From positions 1 through 64,000 of the forward strand of contig CAJQIC010000017.1 of assembly GCA_905478335.1 (NCBI GenBank): 64,000 nucleotides of DNA, in the 5' to 3' direction. The notes beneath the pieces are model-generated. The model did not search any database and was not told the DNA's origin. It saw only the letters and a program-made list of their open reading frames with translations. Origin of the DNA: an uncultured Bacteroidia bacterium (GTDB lineage: Bacteria; Bacteroidota; Bacteroidia; NS11-12g; UBA9320). This document shows positions 16,277 to 26,900 of the stretch, in pieces; position 1 is the first letter of the stretch, and each line of letters begins with the position of its first letter. The position numbers and the translations under genes are program-made.

Positions 16277-16796
16277 GCATCGCAAAATTAGCAAATCAGT
16301 TTACAAGCTTTCGGCATTTTTTATAATAACCATGTTATTTGCATGCGGAAACCGGGATGATACAAATTATGCTCCTGTAATAGGTCTAGAAGGCATCGAG
16401 ATAATCGAAAGAAATGATGGTTTTGACTCCTTATTACTCATTCATTTTTGGTATGAGGATAAAGACGGTGACTTGGGTTTGTCTGACGCAGACACTACAG
16501 ACAAATTCAGAGGCTTCAATAACCTGCACATAAACTTTCGTGAAAAGGTAAATGGGGTTTACAAGGAGTTAATGATTAAAAACACCACAATACCCACCGA
16601 TTTTGATCAAAGAATACCAAACCTAACGCCTACCGGCAAAAACAAAGAAATTAGTGGGTCTATATCCGTGTCATTTGCGGTTGATCCTAACGAAATTCAT
16701 GCAGATACGGTTGAGTTTGATTTGAAAATAATCGACAGATCTTTTAATGAAAGTAACATTATCGGACTATCTGACGTTTCATTAGAACAACAATAA
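16275..16796 (+). CDS. Small lipoprotein of unknown function
   Basis: A lipoprotein of 173 residues. Starting at ATG 16275, the signal is MHRKISKSVYKLSAFFIITM followed by the lipobox LFAC. The mature part contains YEDKDGDLGLSDADTTD, an acidic and possibly calcium-binding stretch seen in many Bacteroidota lipoproteins. An earlier in-frame ATG at 16227 would put 16 unlikely residues before the signal. The start lies on the same CATG as the divergent LuxE-like gene. The function is unknown. Confidence 0.75.
   Translation: MHRKISKSVYKLSAFFIITMLFACGNRDDTNYAPVIGLEGIEIIERNDGFDSLLLIHFWYEDKDGDLGLSDADTTDKFRGFNNLHINFREKVNGVYKELMIKNTTIPTDFDQRIPNLTPTGKNKEISGSISVSFAVDPNEIHADTVEFDLKIIDRSFNESNIIGLSDVSLEQQ
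16283..16290 (-). promoter_or_regulatory. -7 box of the LuxE-like gene
   Basis: On the minus strand TAATTTTG (16290-16283) is 6 nt before ATG 16276. It lies inside the first codons of the divergent lipoprotein gene. Confidence 0.55.
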
Positions 16797-16858
16797 TGAT
16801 CATAAATCTATACAGTTCCACTGGTCAAATTCCACTGAATCAGCATGCAAAAATTGGT

Positions 16859-16866
16859 TATGTTTG
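16859..16866 (+). promoter_or_regulatory. -7 box upstream of the skp genes
   Basis: TATGTTTG matches TAnnTTTG and is 75 nt before the first OmpH gene, in a 145-nt spacer. A separate promoter for skp-skp-murI is inferred. Confidence 0.4.
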
Positions 16867-16941
16867 CGGGTCTTTTAAGGAATTCAGCAGTTTCCACCGG
16901 TTTTGGAACAGCATTTGAATTAATTGGATTAAAGGAAAAAC

Positions 16942-17547
16942 ATGAGAACAATTAGTAAACTTAAAAACCCCGTTCGTATTCTCGCATTTTTGGGACTTTG
17001 TTTATTTGCATATACAAATACTCAGGCGCAGCGATTTGCTTATGTGGACACGGAATATATACTATCTCAATTGCCGGATTATAAGTCGGCACAGAAGAAA
17101 CTTGACGAAGCATCTGAAATATGGCAAAAGGAAATTGATGCTAAATATTCAGAGATAGACAAGTTGTATAAAAACTACAAAGCTGAAGAGGTTTTGTTAA
17201 ACGGAGAACAGAAAAAGCAACGACAAGAAGAAATAATCGCAAAAGAAAAAGAGGCGAAAAAGTTTCAGCAGGAAAAATTTGGTTATGAAGGCGAATTGTT
17301 CAAGAAAAGAGAGCAGCTGATAAAACCGATTCAGGATCGCGTGTTTGATGCGATACAAACCATTGCAAAGCGAGAAGATTTGGATTTTATTTTTGACAAA
17401 AGTGGAGATATGATTATGCTCTTTTCAAACGCCCGTTTCGATAAAAGTGGCGAAGTGTTAGAAGAGCTTGGTATTACGCCTTTAGATGAAAAGGATAAAA
17501 AGGACGACGGTAATCCTCCAGATGAGAACTTACCTCCTCAAGATTAA
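16942..17547 (+). CDS. OmpH/Skp-family periplasmic chaperone (copy 1)
   Basis: A secreted, mostly helical protein of 201 residues. The signal peptide ends near NTQAQ (residue 29), followed by RFAYVDTEYILSQLPDYKSA, the hallmark Skp/OmpH start. A long charged coiled coil (about residues 45-125) forms the tentacle, and IAKREDLDFIFDKSGD is the conserved C-terminal strand. The tail is acidic and proline-rich. Skp holds unfolded outer-membrane proteins in the periplasm. In Bacteroidota two skp copies often follow bamA; here bamA is absent and a lipoprotein gene precedes them. Confidence 0.9.
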   Translation: MRTISKLKNPVRILAFLGLCLFAYTNTQAQRFAYVDTEYILSQLPDYKSAQKKLDEASEIWQKEIDAKYSEIDKLYKNYKAEEVLLNGEQKKQRQEEIIAKEKEAKKFQQEKFGYEGELFKKREQLIKPIQDRVFDAIQTIAKREDLDFIFDKSGDMIMLFSNARFDKSGEVLEELGITPLDEKDKKDDGNPPDENLPPQD

Positions 17548-17584
17548 TTTCAATAAACACAGATATAACAGTTAACAATTTATA

Positions 17585-18109
17585 ATGAACATCAGAAAAC
17601 TATTTTTGGCTGGATTGGCCATAGTCAGTCTTACGCTTTCTGCTAATGCACAAGGCAAACAAATGAAAATCGCACATATCAACTCAGCAGAGTTGATGAG
17701 TGGTTTACCAGAGGTCGATACCATAAACTTGAAGTTGGAAAACTTGCAAAAGGAATATCAACGCATGCTGGACGCAATTAAAACGGAGTTGGCTCAGAAG
17801 GAAACCTTTTGGGAGGCAAACCCTACTGAAGATCCAGATATTCTTTTGTTAAGACAAAAGGAATACGAAGAGTTGGTTAAACGATACCAGACAACTGAAC
17901 AAGAAGCACGTCAAGGAATTTCCAAAAAACAAGCATCGCTTTATGAACCTTTATTCGAGAGTCTGAAGAAGGTTATACAAGAAGTCGCAATTGAGTTAGG
18001 CTATACCTATGTTCTTGATAGCGGTGAAGGTGGAGGAATGATTTATAGCGACCCTTCGCATGACCTAATGGCTGCGGTCAAAGAAAGACTAAAAACGACT
18101 AAGCTGTAA
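17585..18109 (+). CDS. OmpH/Skp-family periplasmic chaperone (copy 2)
   Basis: A second Skp-like protein of 174 residues, 37 nt after the first. It has a signal peptide (LFLAGLAIVSLTLSANAQ), then KIAHINSAELMSGLPEVDTI, a coiled coil over about residues 45-125, and VAIELGYTYVLDSGEGGG as the closing conserved segment. It is divergent in sequence from copy 1, so the two may have different clients. murI begins after a single base (18111), which indicates one operon. Confidence 0.9.
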   Translation: MNIRKLFLAGLAIVSLTLSANAQGKQMKIAHINSAELMSGLPEVDTINLKLENLQKEYQRMLDAIKTELAQKETFWEANPTEDPDILLLRQKEYEELVKRYQTTEQEARQGISKKQASLYEPLFESLKKVIQEVAIELGYTYVLDSGEGGGMIYSDPSHDLMAAVKERLKTTKL

Positions 18110-18110
18110 C

Positions 18111-18890
18111 ATGTCTGGCGCAGTGGGTGTTTTTGATTCAGGTATAGGTGGCTTAACCGTTGCCTCTGCCATCAAAAAACACTTGCCAAACCATAAGCTT
18201 ATTTATTTTGGCGATACTTTACATCTTCCTTATGGAGATAAGTCGTCGGAAAACATACAGAATTACATAAAGGCCATTTCGGCCTTTTTGTTTGAACACG
18301 AGTGCCAGCATCTTGTCGTTGCATGTAACAGCGCGTCTTCTGTGTTACCGTTAGTTGCAAGTTTGCCTTCATTTGGTTCGGTTACAAATGTGATTGACCC
18401 TGTAGTAGAATGCGTTATTCAAGACAAATCACTCAAACGTATTGGTGTAATTGGCACCAAACGTACCATCCAAAGTCAGGTGTATCAGCGACAACTCATT
18501 CAAGGAAATCCGTCACTGGAGGTTTTTGAGTTAGCGACACCACTGCTAGCACCGATGATTGAGGAAGGGTTTATTCACGATTCTATCGCAGAAAAGGTAA
18601 TTCACGAGTATTTATCTGAACTGCCAGACATCGATGCACTTATTTTGGGGTGTACACACTATCCACTAATTCGACGAGAAATTGACACTTATTTCGGTGG
18701 AAAGGTCAAGTTGTTTGATGCCCCAAACGTTGTTGCTAATACCCTTAAAAAGTTGGTAGAAACCAAACAAGAAGGCGGTTCTCAAGATCATTTTTATGTA
18801 TCTGATTATACAAGTTCTTTTGAAAAAACGGCGCAGCTGTTTTTTGGAGAATCCATTAAATTAGAAAAACGCATTCTTTTCAATTTCTAG
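18111..18890 (+). CDS. murI: Glutamate racemase
   Basis: Converts L-glutamate to D-glutamate for peptidoglycan. At 259 residues it has normal length. The cofactor-independent active site is intact: GVFDSGIGGLTV (D9, S10), ACNSAS with Cys72, and ILGCTHYPLI with Cys181 and His183. The gene follows skp copy 2 almost directly. With murF-alr, the window encodes racemases for both D-Glu and D-Ala. Confidence 0.97.
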   Translation: MSGAVGVFDSGIGGLTVASAIKKHLPNHKLIYFGDTLHLPYGDKSSENIQNYIKAISAFLFEHECQHLVVACNSASSVLPLVASLPSFGSVTNVIDPVVECVIQDKSLKRIGVIGTKRTIQSQVYQRQLIQGNPSLEVFELATPLLAPMIEEGFIHDSIAEKVIHEYLSELPDIDALILGCTHYPLIRREIDTYFGGKVKLFDAPNVVANTLKKLVETKQEGGSQDHFYVSDYTSSFEKTAQLFFGESIKLEKRILFNF

Positions 18891-18919
18891 CTCTTTGTAT
18901 AGCATCACTTTAAGCAAAA

Positions 18920-19054
18920 AGTCAGTTCGCTGACTAATGTGAATCAATATTGTCTTGCACAATTCCAATAGTTCGGGATTCCTACCGTTCATGAATCAAT
19001 AGACCACTGTGGTACACTTCTGCTGTGCGCACAGGTTTCTCTGAGGTAGTTTTG
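18920..19054 (+). promoter_or_regulatory. Palindrome-rich control region before the first TonB receptor
   Basis: Within the 183-nt spacer after murI there is an AGTCAG-TTCG-CTGACT hairpin (18920-18935), a dyad ACCAC-T-GTGGT (19003-19013), a perfect 12-bp palindrome CTGTGCGCACAG (19023-19034), and a -7 box TAGTTTTG (19047-19054). The 12-bp palindrome covers the expected -33 position, as an operator would. Confidence 0.5.
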
Positions 19055-19073
19055 GTAAAACGATTATTTGATT

Positions 19074-22000
19074 ATGCGGATATCTATTACCATTACTCTT
19101 CTTGTCACTTTATGTTTATCAGCTCTGGGTCAACGTGCCGAAATCCGAGGATCGGTCTTGTCAAAAGATTCTTTAAAGCCAATTAAGAACCTCGACGTCG
19201 TCCTTTTCGAAGACAGTAAAATCAAATATGGACATACCACTGATTCCAATGGTGTGTTTGAAATATCCAACGTCTATCCTGGGAAATACGAGTTGTTCAT
19301 CTTTTTGTTCGATGATGTCGTTTACAAGACTAAAATCGACGTCAGCGCTGGAGAGACATTAACGCTATACGAATTAAAAATTGGAACAAAAGCCATGTCT
19401 AATGTCATTGAAGAAACCGTTGTTCGCAAACCGCGTGGGTCAGAGGACATTACCAAAATTGTACTGGGCGAAGGTGATCCTTTTGGGCCTGAACGCGGCG
19501 CGATTGGGAAAACGCAAATAAATGTAAAGACCAGAAATGGAACATTAGAAGTTGGTTTAGGCAGGCCAGGAGGAACGGTGAGTTTTATTAATTCAAATAT
19601 TGGAATGATTGGACCAGCACCACGCACGTTCGCTGGACTTTCAGGAGTAGAGGTGATTGACAAAGGAGTGCCAGCCAGATATGGGAATTTTACGGGAGGA
19701 GGGGTGAGATATCAAGTTAAAGAGATTGGTATAACGCCTGAAAACTATTATCAAGTTCAATCCACTTCTCCGTTTGATGGATATCATCACAACCTAGGTG
19801 TGATGTATTTTTCTAGAGCCTTGTTGACAAGATCACACTTTGTAAATGATCAAGAACTTAAGGCAATGAAATTGGGCATTTCGCTTCAAGCCAATTACAA
19901 GTTTCAAGCAGATCCTAACCCCAACAATGTTAGACCATATGTTTTGACAGATGCGTCTTCGGCAGTTATTGAAGCAGAGCCATTGGTATCTAGCGAGTTA
20001 ATTGGTGGGTATGTGCCATCTGCTACTTTTCTGGAAAACTCAGATTTAACTCAGGTTTCTGCGCGACCCAATGCAAGACGTCATGATTTTGGGGGGCGTA
20101 TGAAAATCAGTTATGCACCAAACGACCGATTCAAAATGGATTTGGTTAATAGTTTCGATTATACAAACCGTCGATTAAGCCAATCGAACTATGTGCCGAT
20201 GAATAGCAGCGAAAACCCCCTTCAAGAATACCGTTTTATTAATTCTCAACTCAAGTTAAGTCATAAGGTAATTGAGCCATACAACGGGAAAGGTGAATCG
20301 CAAAGGGATAGTCAACTGTTATCAAAGCTATCGTACGAGATTGATTTAAATTATCAGCAATCAAACTCAGAAGTTTCTAGTTACCGACATAAAGATAACT
20401 TTTTTAACTATGGTCATGTAGGAGCGTTTCACACAGTGAGAGTGCCGACCTACGATTATGTTGAGGAAGGCCAAACCAAATTTGTTGACGAAAATGGGGA
20501 TGAACGCCTATTGAAAAATTACATGGAATTAACCGGTTATAGAGATTCTCTTGTTGGTTTTCAACCCGGCGCATCAAATCCATCATTAGGCGAGTATACT
20601 TCGTTTTTTTATGATAAACTTGGTTCTAATGGCTCGTTCCAAGACCTTATTTCAATCGGAGGATTAAGCAATGGACAGAATATTCCATTATTATATTCAT
20701 TATACGCTAACCCGGGCACGGTGTACGGGAATTATTCAAAGTCATTTCAAAAAAGGTTTAGTGCCTCAGCAACTACCTATTTGAGTTTGCATCCGCACAA
20801 GAATCATAGAATTCGTCACGATATTGAATTTGGGATGAATTTCCAACAAGATATTAGCGGGAGTTACAACTTAAATGCAAGTCAACTATGGCAACTCATG
20901 CCATTGCTGGCGAATAGTCATCTTCAAAATGTTGACCGGGCTAATCCTATTTTTAAAACAGATTATAAAGGTAGGTTCACAGACACTATAACCTATCCGA
21001 CATTTGTAGACGCAGAGAGTCAAAAGACGTTTGATAAGAATTTACGTGACCATTTGGTTTCTTCAAACTATGTTGATGCCAATGGCAACGCGGTTACTGA
21101 AAATTCTTTTATCGACATAAATGCGATTGAACCACATGTGTTTCAAATTTCAATGTTTTCAGCTGATGAATTGCTCAATAACGGAAACCCTTATGTTTCT
21201 TATGCTGGCTACGACCATACCGGCAAACGAACCAACAAACGATATGGTTTGCAGCGGTTCTTAACAGACAAAGAAAATAGACCAATCGATGCGTTTGCGC
21301 CTATAAATGCGGCAGCCTGGCTGCAAGACAAACTGGTACTAAAATCATTAATTATCAGAGCAGGTATTCGTTTCGAACGTTACGATGGGAATCAATATGT
21401 ACTTAAAGACCCGTATTCGGTTTACCCAATCAAACAGGTAAGTGAGGTTGAAGCGATTAATGGGATTGTAATCGACCACCCAGAAAGCGTTAAAGACGAT
21501 TATGTGGTTTACGTAGATGACGCTAAAAACCCAAACAAAATTATTGGGTACAGAGATGGGAGTAATTGGTACGATCAATCTGGGAATCCAATCAGTGATC
21601 CGAATTTTCTTGCCAACCAATCTTCGTCAGGTCGAATTCAGCCAATGCTTGTAGATCCAGAAAACCAAGAACTTACGATTAACTCTTTTAAAAAGTTTGA
21701 GGCTCAGAATATTTTCTTACCAAGACTGTCCGTTTCTTTTCCGTTAAACACGTCTAGCTTGTTTTTTATGAGTTATGATAAGCTTGCTCAAAATCCATCA
21801 GCTGGCCAAACGTATCTTCCTTATACCTCGTATTATTATTTACAAAGTAATTTGAACGGTGTCTTACCTAATCCTGAATTAAAAGCCAGAGTGAAAACAG
21901 AATACAACATTGGATTTAGTCAGGCAATAGGGTTAAAGGCTGGAATTAAGGTATCTGCAGCGTATGCCAATATTGCGAACGATGTCAATCAAATAAGAAT

Positions 22001-22772
22001 CGAACAAGCCTACCCGTATTCATATACTTCTTACGGCAATGTCGATTTTTCAACGATTAAACGGTACATGGCAGAATACGATTATGTTGGTCGCCATTTG
22101 TCTATACAAGCAAGTTACGCGTTGCAATTTGCCGACGGTACAGGTTCAAATGCGAATTCGGCTGCAACACTGATACAAAGCGGGCAACCAAATTTGAGAA
22201 GCTTGTTTCCATTGGTGTACGATAACAGACATACGTTTAAATCTGGCGTTAGTTTTAGATTTGGTGGAGATTCAACAGTCCGTAATCGACTTAAATACAA
22301 GGGGCCTCAAATCGGGAAATACAAGCTATGTAAAGATGTTGTATTAAGTGCTTCAATGCAATCGATATCTGGAACACCATATACCGCTGTACAACGCGCA
22401 ATTTCGGAAGCTCAAGCCGCTAACGGTGTGGTGCAGCGAAGTCAAACAAAGGGCAATCCATTTGGAAGTAGAATGCCTTGGACGCATAATGTGGATCTCA
22501 ATATTCAGCGCGACTTCAATTGGGCTGGCAAAACAGTTTCTATCTATATGCTCGTAAACAACATTTTAAACACGAAGTTGATTGCAAATGTTTACAGTTA
22601 CACAGGTCAACCTGATGACGATGGATACCTTAATTCACCACATGGAATACAGGCAACTCAAAATCAAATTGATGCGGAAACCTTTGCAATGCTGTACAAA
22701 CTAAGAATGGATAACCCTGGAAATTTTGGAACACCACGTATGGTTAACATTGGGGCTAAGTTGAATTTTTGA
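19074..22772 (+). CDS. TonB-dependent receptor with carboxypeptidase-regulatory domain (1)
   Basis: A large outer-membrane receptor of about 1232 residues. From ATG 19074 there is a signal peptide (MRISITITLLVTLCLSALGQ), a CarboxypepD_reg-like beta-sandwich over about residues 22-105 (EIRGSVLSKDSLKPIKNLDV), a plug region, and a long barrel ending in PRMVNIGAKLNF with a terminal aromatic. It probably imports or secretes through a TonB-energised channel; the ligand is unknown, and no SusD partner is beside it. It is a paralogue of the receptor at 23931: both end with a GYTG-PDDDGYLNSP-like motif and share strings such as LLANSH and FADGTGSN. A TTG at 19068 is an alternative start. Confidence 0.88.
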   Translation: MRISITITLLVTLCLSALGQRAEIRGSVLSKDSLKPIKNLDVVLFEDSKIKYGHTTDSNGVFEISNVYPGKYELFIFLFDDVVYKTKIDVSAGETLTLYELKIGTKAMSNVIEETVVRKPRGSEDITKIVLGEGDPFGPERGAIGKTQINVKTRNGTLEVGLGRPGGTVSFINSNIGMIGPAPRTFAGLSGVEVIDKGVPARYGNFTGGGVRYQVKEIGITPENYYQVQSTSPFDGYHHNLGVMYFSRALLTRSHFVNDQELKAMKLGISLQANYKFQADPNPNNVRPYVLTDASSAVIEAEPLVSSELIGGYVPSATFLENSDLTQVSARPNARRHDFGGRMKISYAPNDRFKMDLVNSFDYTNRRLSQSNYVPMNSSENPLQEYRFINSQLKLSHKVIEPYNGKGESQRDSQLLSKLSYEIDLNYQQSNSEVSSYRHKDNFFNYGHVGAFHTVRVPTYDYVEEGQTKFVDENGDERLLKNYMELTGYRDSLVGFQPGASNPSLGEYTSFFYDKLGSNGSFQDLISIGGLSNGQNIPLLYSLYANPGTVYGNYSKSFQKRFSASATTYLSLHPHKNHRIRHDIEFGMNFQQDISGSYNLNASQLWQLMPLLANSHLQNVDRANPIFKTDYKGRFTDTITYPTFVDAESQKTFDKNLRDHLVSSNYVDANGNAVTENSFIDINAIEPHVFQISMFSADELLNNGNPYVSYAGYDHTGKRTNKRYGLQRFLTDKENRPIDAFAPINAAAWLQDKLVLKSLIIRAGIRFERYDGNQYVLKDPYSVYPIKQVSEVEAINGIVIDHPESVKDDYVVYVDDAKNPNKIIGYRDGSNWYDQSGNPISDPNFLANQSSSGRIQPMLVDPENQELTINSFKKFEAQNIFLPRLSVSFPLNTSSLFFMSYDKLAQNPSAGQTYLPYTSYYYLQSNLNGVLPNPELKARVKTEYNIGFSQAIGLKAGIKVSAAYANIANDVNQIRIEQAYPYSYTSYGNVDFSTIKRYMAEYDYVGRHLSIQASYALQFADGTGSNANSAATLIQSGQPNLRSLFPLVYDNRHTFKSGVSFRFGGDSTVRNRLKYKGPQIGKYKLCKDVVLSASMQSISGTPYTAVQRAISEAQAANGVVQRSQTKGNPFGSRMPWTHNVDLNIQRDFNWAGKTVSIYMLVNNILNTKLIANVYSYTGQPDDDGYLNSPHGIQATQNQIDAETFAMLYKLRMDNPGNFGTPRMVNIGAKLNF

Positions 22773-22855
22773 CAAATTCCGTTTCTCAATTTGTATTGGA
22801 CGGTGGTAAAAACGCCATTTTTGCAACCATTATTAAAGTTTAGATTTGAATCAAC

Positions 22856-23848
22856 GTGAAGTTTAAGTTAAATATCTTAATTGTAGATGACGTTCATAAC
22901 GAACTCATGAGACGCTTAGAACAAATGGGCATCGATTATACATATAAGCCTGAAATTACAGCAGAGGAAATTTCTGAAACGTTAGTAGCGTATAATGGAA
23001 TCGTTGTTAGAAGTAAGCTAAACGTAACAGCTGACTTTTTGAAGAAGCAACCTCAATTAAAATTTATTGCAAGAGCCGGTTCTGGTATGGACAATATTGA
23101 CCTTGACGAAGCAGAAAAACGCCATATTGTTTGCGTTAATGCGGGCGAAGCAAATGCCGACGCGGTTGGCGAACATGGGCTGGGTTTGTTGCTGTCGCTA
23201 AAGCACAACATAGTGAAAAGTAATCGTGAACTAGTCCAAAATACGTGGGATCGAGAAGGAAATAGAGGCCAAGAAATTGGAAATAAAACCATTGGAATAA
23301 TTGGGTTCGGAAATACCGGAAGTGCATTTGCACGCAAACTGCAAGGATTTGGGTGCCGTGTCATTGCCTACGATAAATATAAAAACGGCTTTTCAAATCA
23401 ATACATAGAGGAAGTGTCTTTGTCGTATTTGGAATCAGAAGCCGATATTATTTCTTTTCATATTCCATTGACTTCAGAAACATCACAATGGATCAGATCA
23501 GCTTGGATATCTCGTTTAAGAAATCAAGTGACATTGATGAATCTTTCTCGAGGTGGAATTATGAAAATGACTGATGTCATTCAAGGATTGAAAAGTGGAA
23601 GAATATCGGGTTTTGCAACTGATGTTTTGGAGAATGAAAGATTGAAGTCATTTAATGACGAAGAACGTCAGGCTTTTGAGTGGTTAAATGACCAAGACAA
23701 TGTGATTCTGACTCCACATGTGGCTGGCTGGTCTGAGGAGTCCTATGTAAAGATATCGGTGGTTTTAGCGGATAAAATTGAGTCTCACTTAAAAGGTGAG
23801 AAAATCAAGACTGAAACCAGTAATTATAATAGGCAAATTGTCGGATAA
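22856..23848 (+). CDS. D-2-hydroxyacid dehydrogenase (phosphoglycerate dehydrogenase-like)
   Basis: An NAD-dependent dehydrogenase of 330 residues. The Rossmann loop is IGIIGFGNTGSAFARKL (about 146-162). Catalytic residues are Arg232 in NLSRGGI, Glu259 in FATDVLENE and His288 in LTPHVAGWS. It lacks the ACT/ASB domains of long phosphoglycerate dehydrogenases, so 3-phosphoglycerate is a guess and other 2-hydroxyacids are possible. It starts with GTG; no ATG lies before the conserved N-terminal strand. It lies between two paralogous TonB receptors on the same strand but has spacers on both sides. Confidence 0.87.
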   Translation: MKFKLNILIVDDVHNELMRRLEQMGIDYTYKPEITAEEISETLVAYNGIVVRSKLNVTADFLKKQPQLKFIARAGSGMDNIDLDEAEKRHIVCVNAGEANADAVGEHGLGLLLSLKHNIVKSNRELVQNTWDREGNRGQEIGNKTIGIIGFGNTGSAFARKLQGFGCRVIAYDKYKNGFSNQYIEEVSLSYLESEADIISFHIPLTSETSQWIRSAWISRLRNQVTLMNLSRGGIMKMTDVIQGLKSGRISGFATDVLENERLKSFNDEERQAFEWLNDQDNVILTPHVAGWSEESYVKISVVLADKIESHLKGEKIKTETSNYNRQIVG

Positions 23849-23857
23849 ATTGTTTTT

Positions 23858-23889
23858 TTTGCAGTTTAATAGAAAGTTAAGTAGCTTTC
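23858..23889 (+). promoter_or_regulatory. Promoter of the second TonB receptor
   Basis: TTTG (23858-23861) and TAGCTTTC (23882-23889, one mismatch from TAnnTTTG) are separated by 20 nt, the preferred Bacteroidota spacing. The box is 41 nt before the ATG at 23931. Confidence 0.55.
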
Positions 23890-23930
23890 GCCGATTATAG
23901 TAAAAGTATAAAAGAATAAACAAATTCAAT

Positions 23931-26900
23931 ATGAGTAAATATCTCTACCTAACAGTTATCCTAGTTGTCTCCAGTGTGTATGCTTTTGGACAAGCAAACT
24001 TTGGGGAAATTAGAGGTAAAATCATAGACGGCAAGACTAAAAAAGCACTTGATTATGCTGAGATTGTTGTGAAGAAAGACGGTATCGCTAAAGGTGGTGG
24101 TCTTTCGGATGATCTTGGTAATTATACTGTCAAGCCTCTTGAGCCAGGAGAATATGTAGTTGAAGTGACTTATGTCGGTTACAACACACGTCAATACTCG
24201 GGAGTTGTTGTTACCGGTAACAACATCTCTTACGTAAACGTTGAACTGTCTCCATCTAAAGGAGGTGAGAAGTTAAAAACGGTTACCGTAACGAGATATA
24301 AAACAAACCTTATTGAGCCAGATAAAAACCAAAAGTCGTTTAGTGACAAAGACCTAGTGAAGATGGCTGTTCGAAGTGCAGGGGCATTAGCCGCAACTTC
24401 TTCAGCAGCAAATACTACCGCTAGTGGTGGAGTAAGTTTCCTTGGTCAACGTACGGATGCTACAAGAGTTTTTATTGACGGTGTTCCAGTAATTGGAGAC
24501 GCGGGTATCCCACAGGGTGCTCAAAGTCAGGTAGATATTATTCAGTCAGGAGTGCCTGCACAATATGGAGATTTTACGGGTGGAGCGATTAACTATACGA
24601 CCAAAGGTCCTTCTCGTTATGTACGAAAGTCTTTTGAGGTGATTAGTTCTTCTCTATTTGACCCATATCACTATAACTATGCACAAGGATTCATGTCTGG
24701 TCCGCTTTGGATTAAAAACAAAGGTGGCGGAGACAAAGAATATGTTGCATTAGGATTTCAACTTTCAGGTGACCTAAACTATACACAAGATCCATCTCCA
24801 TTATACGGAGGCGTATATGTTGTTAAGGATGATGTTCTTGATGAATTAGAGCAGAATCCATTAGCTCCTAACCCACAGGGTAGTGGTTTTGTGCCAGCCT
24901 CATCGTTTTTAACTAACGACGATATTGTTTTAGAGAAAGCACGACGAAATGTGGACTACTTAAGAGGGTCTTTACAGGCTAAATTGGAATACCAGCCGAA
25001 CAAACACTCGACAGTAACTTTATTTGGATCAGGTAGTTACAGAAACTCAAATTCATACAGTAGAGCTCATTATCTATTAAACTATAAAAACAATGCAGAG
25101 TCTGTAAATCAAACCTACAGAACGTACTTGAAATTTACGCAACGTTTGAGAAATGCGAATGCAGACGATAAAGACAAAGACGCTTCTAAGTCTTTAATTA
25201 CAGACGCTTTTTATACCGTTAGATTAGATTACCAGACATCAATCGGGTCTTCAAAAAGCGCCCTACACGGTGACAATATTTTTGATTATGGATATGTTGG
25301 AAAGTTTGACCATTACAGAGCTCCGGTATATCGCTATAATCAAAACGAAAAGAAGTTCATTGATCAAAACGGTGACACAGTTGCACGAAGAGGATATTTT
25401 GAACTAGCAGGTTACCAAGATACATTGTTGACTTTCGAAGCTTCAGACAAAAATGTTGAAAGAGCTAGATACACAACAAACTTCTTTAATAATGCTGAAG
25501 ACTTAGACAGAACGATTTTTGCAGACGGTCAAGTTTTTGAAGGTCTTGGAGTCTTAAATGGCCGGTCACTTCAAAACACATATTCTTTGTTCCTGAACCC
25601 AGGGACAAATGCAGCGGGATATTCAAAAAGCCAAGCGGAAAGAATCAGTGCTTACGCTATGGGTGAGGCAAGTTTAAATCTTAAGAATAAGCATGACTTG
25701 CAATTCGGTATGACGTATGAGCAAAACTTGTACAGTGGCTACTCTTTAAGTGCAAACAGTCTATGGTTATTAATGCCATTGTTGGCTAACTCACATATTT
25801 TGGAATTAGACAACTTTGAAACTGGTGATTACACAGTTGGCGGAATTCATAGTTATGACGAAACGGGTCGTTTCTTAGATACTATTACCTATAACACGTT
25901 TGTTGATTCTGACGCACAAAAATCTTTTGACAAAAACCTTCGTGCCAAACTAATGGCTGAGGGTCGAACTGATGTGCATGGTAATCTAATTACTGAAACT
26001 TCGTTTATTGATATCAATTCATTATCACCTGAGGATTTTTCAATTGATATGTTCAGTGCTGATGACTTATGGAACAATGGTAATAGCTATGTGTCTTATT
26101 ACGGTTATGACCACTTGGGTAACCGCGATAGAAACCGACCTAGTTTGGCGGAGTTTTTATATGATGAAGACAATAGAAGAGTTGGATCATTTGCACCTAT
26201 ATACAGTGCAGCGTGGTTACAAGATAAGTTCGCGTTTAAAGATCTAATTTTCAGATTAGGTGTTCGTATTGAGAGATATGACGCAAACCAGTTTGTGCTT
26301 GCTGATCCATATTCACTTTACCCTGTTAAAACGGCAGGCGAAGTGTCAAGTATTCAAGGCCGTGACATTGCTCATCCAAGTAGTATTGGTGATGATTATG
26401 CGGTATATGTAAACAACTCAGAATCTCCATCAGAAATATTAGGTTACCGGAAAGACAATACATGGTTTGACGCAGACGGTGTTGAAATTTCTACTCCTGA
26501 TGTTATTGCAAACGAAACTGGTGGACAGGTTCAGCCTTTCTTAGTTGATGGTCAAAACCAAGACATCGTTAAAGAGTCGTTTAAAGATTACGAACCACAA
26601 GTTAACGTGTTACCACGTGTTTGGTTCTCTTTCCCAATTAACTCTGAAGCGCAATTTTTTGCTAACTATGATGTGATGGCACAGCGTCCTACTAACGGGG
26701 CTACTTTTACGCCAATTAATCAGTATTATTTCTTGGAAGCATCACAGTCAAGAACGATTGCGAATTCAAATATGAAGCCAAGAATTCGTACGAATTACGA
26801 ATTAGGGTTTAAGCAAAAATTGTCTGAAAATTCAGCGTTAAGCTTAATCGCTCAATATGCGGAAACTAGAAACGATTTTGGGTTGGTAAGATTGTACCAA

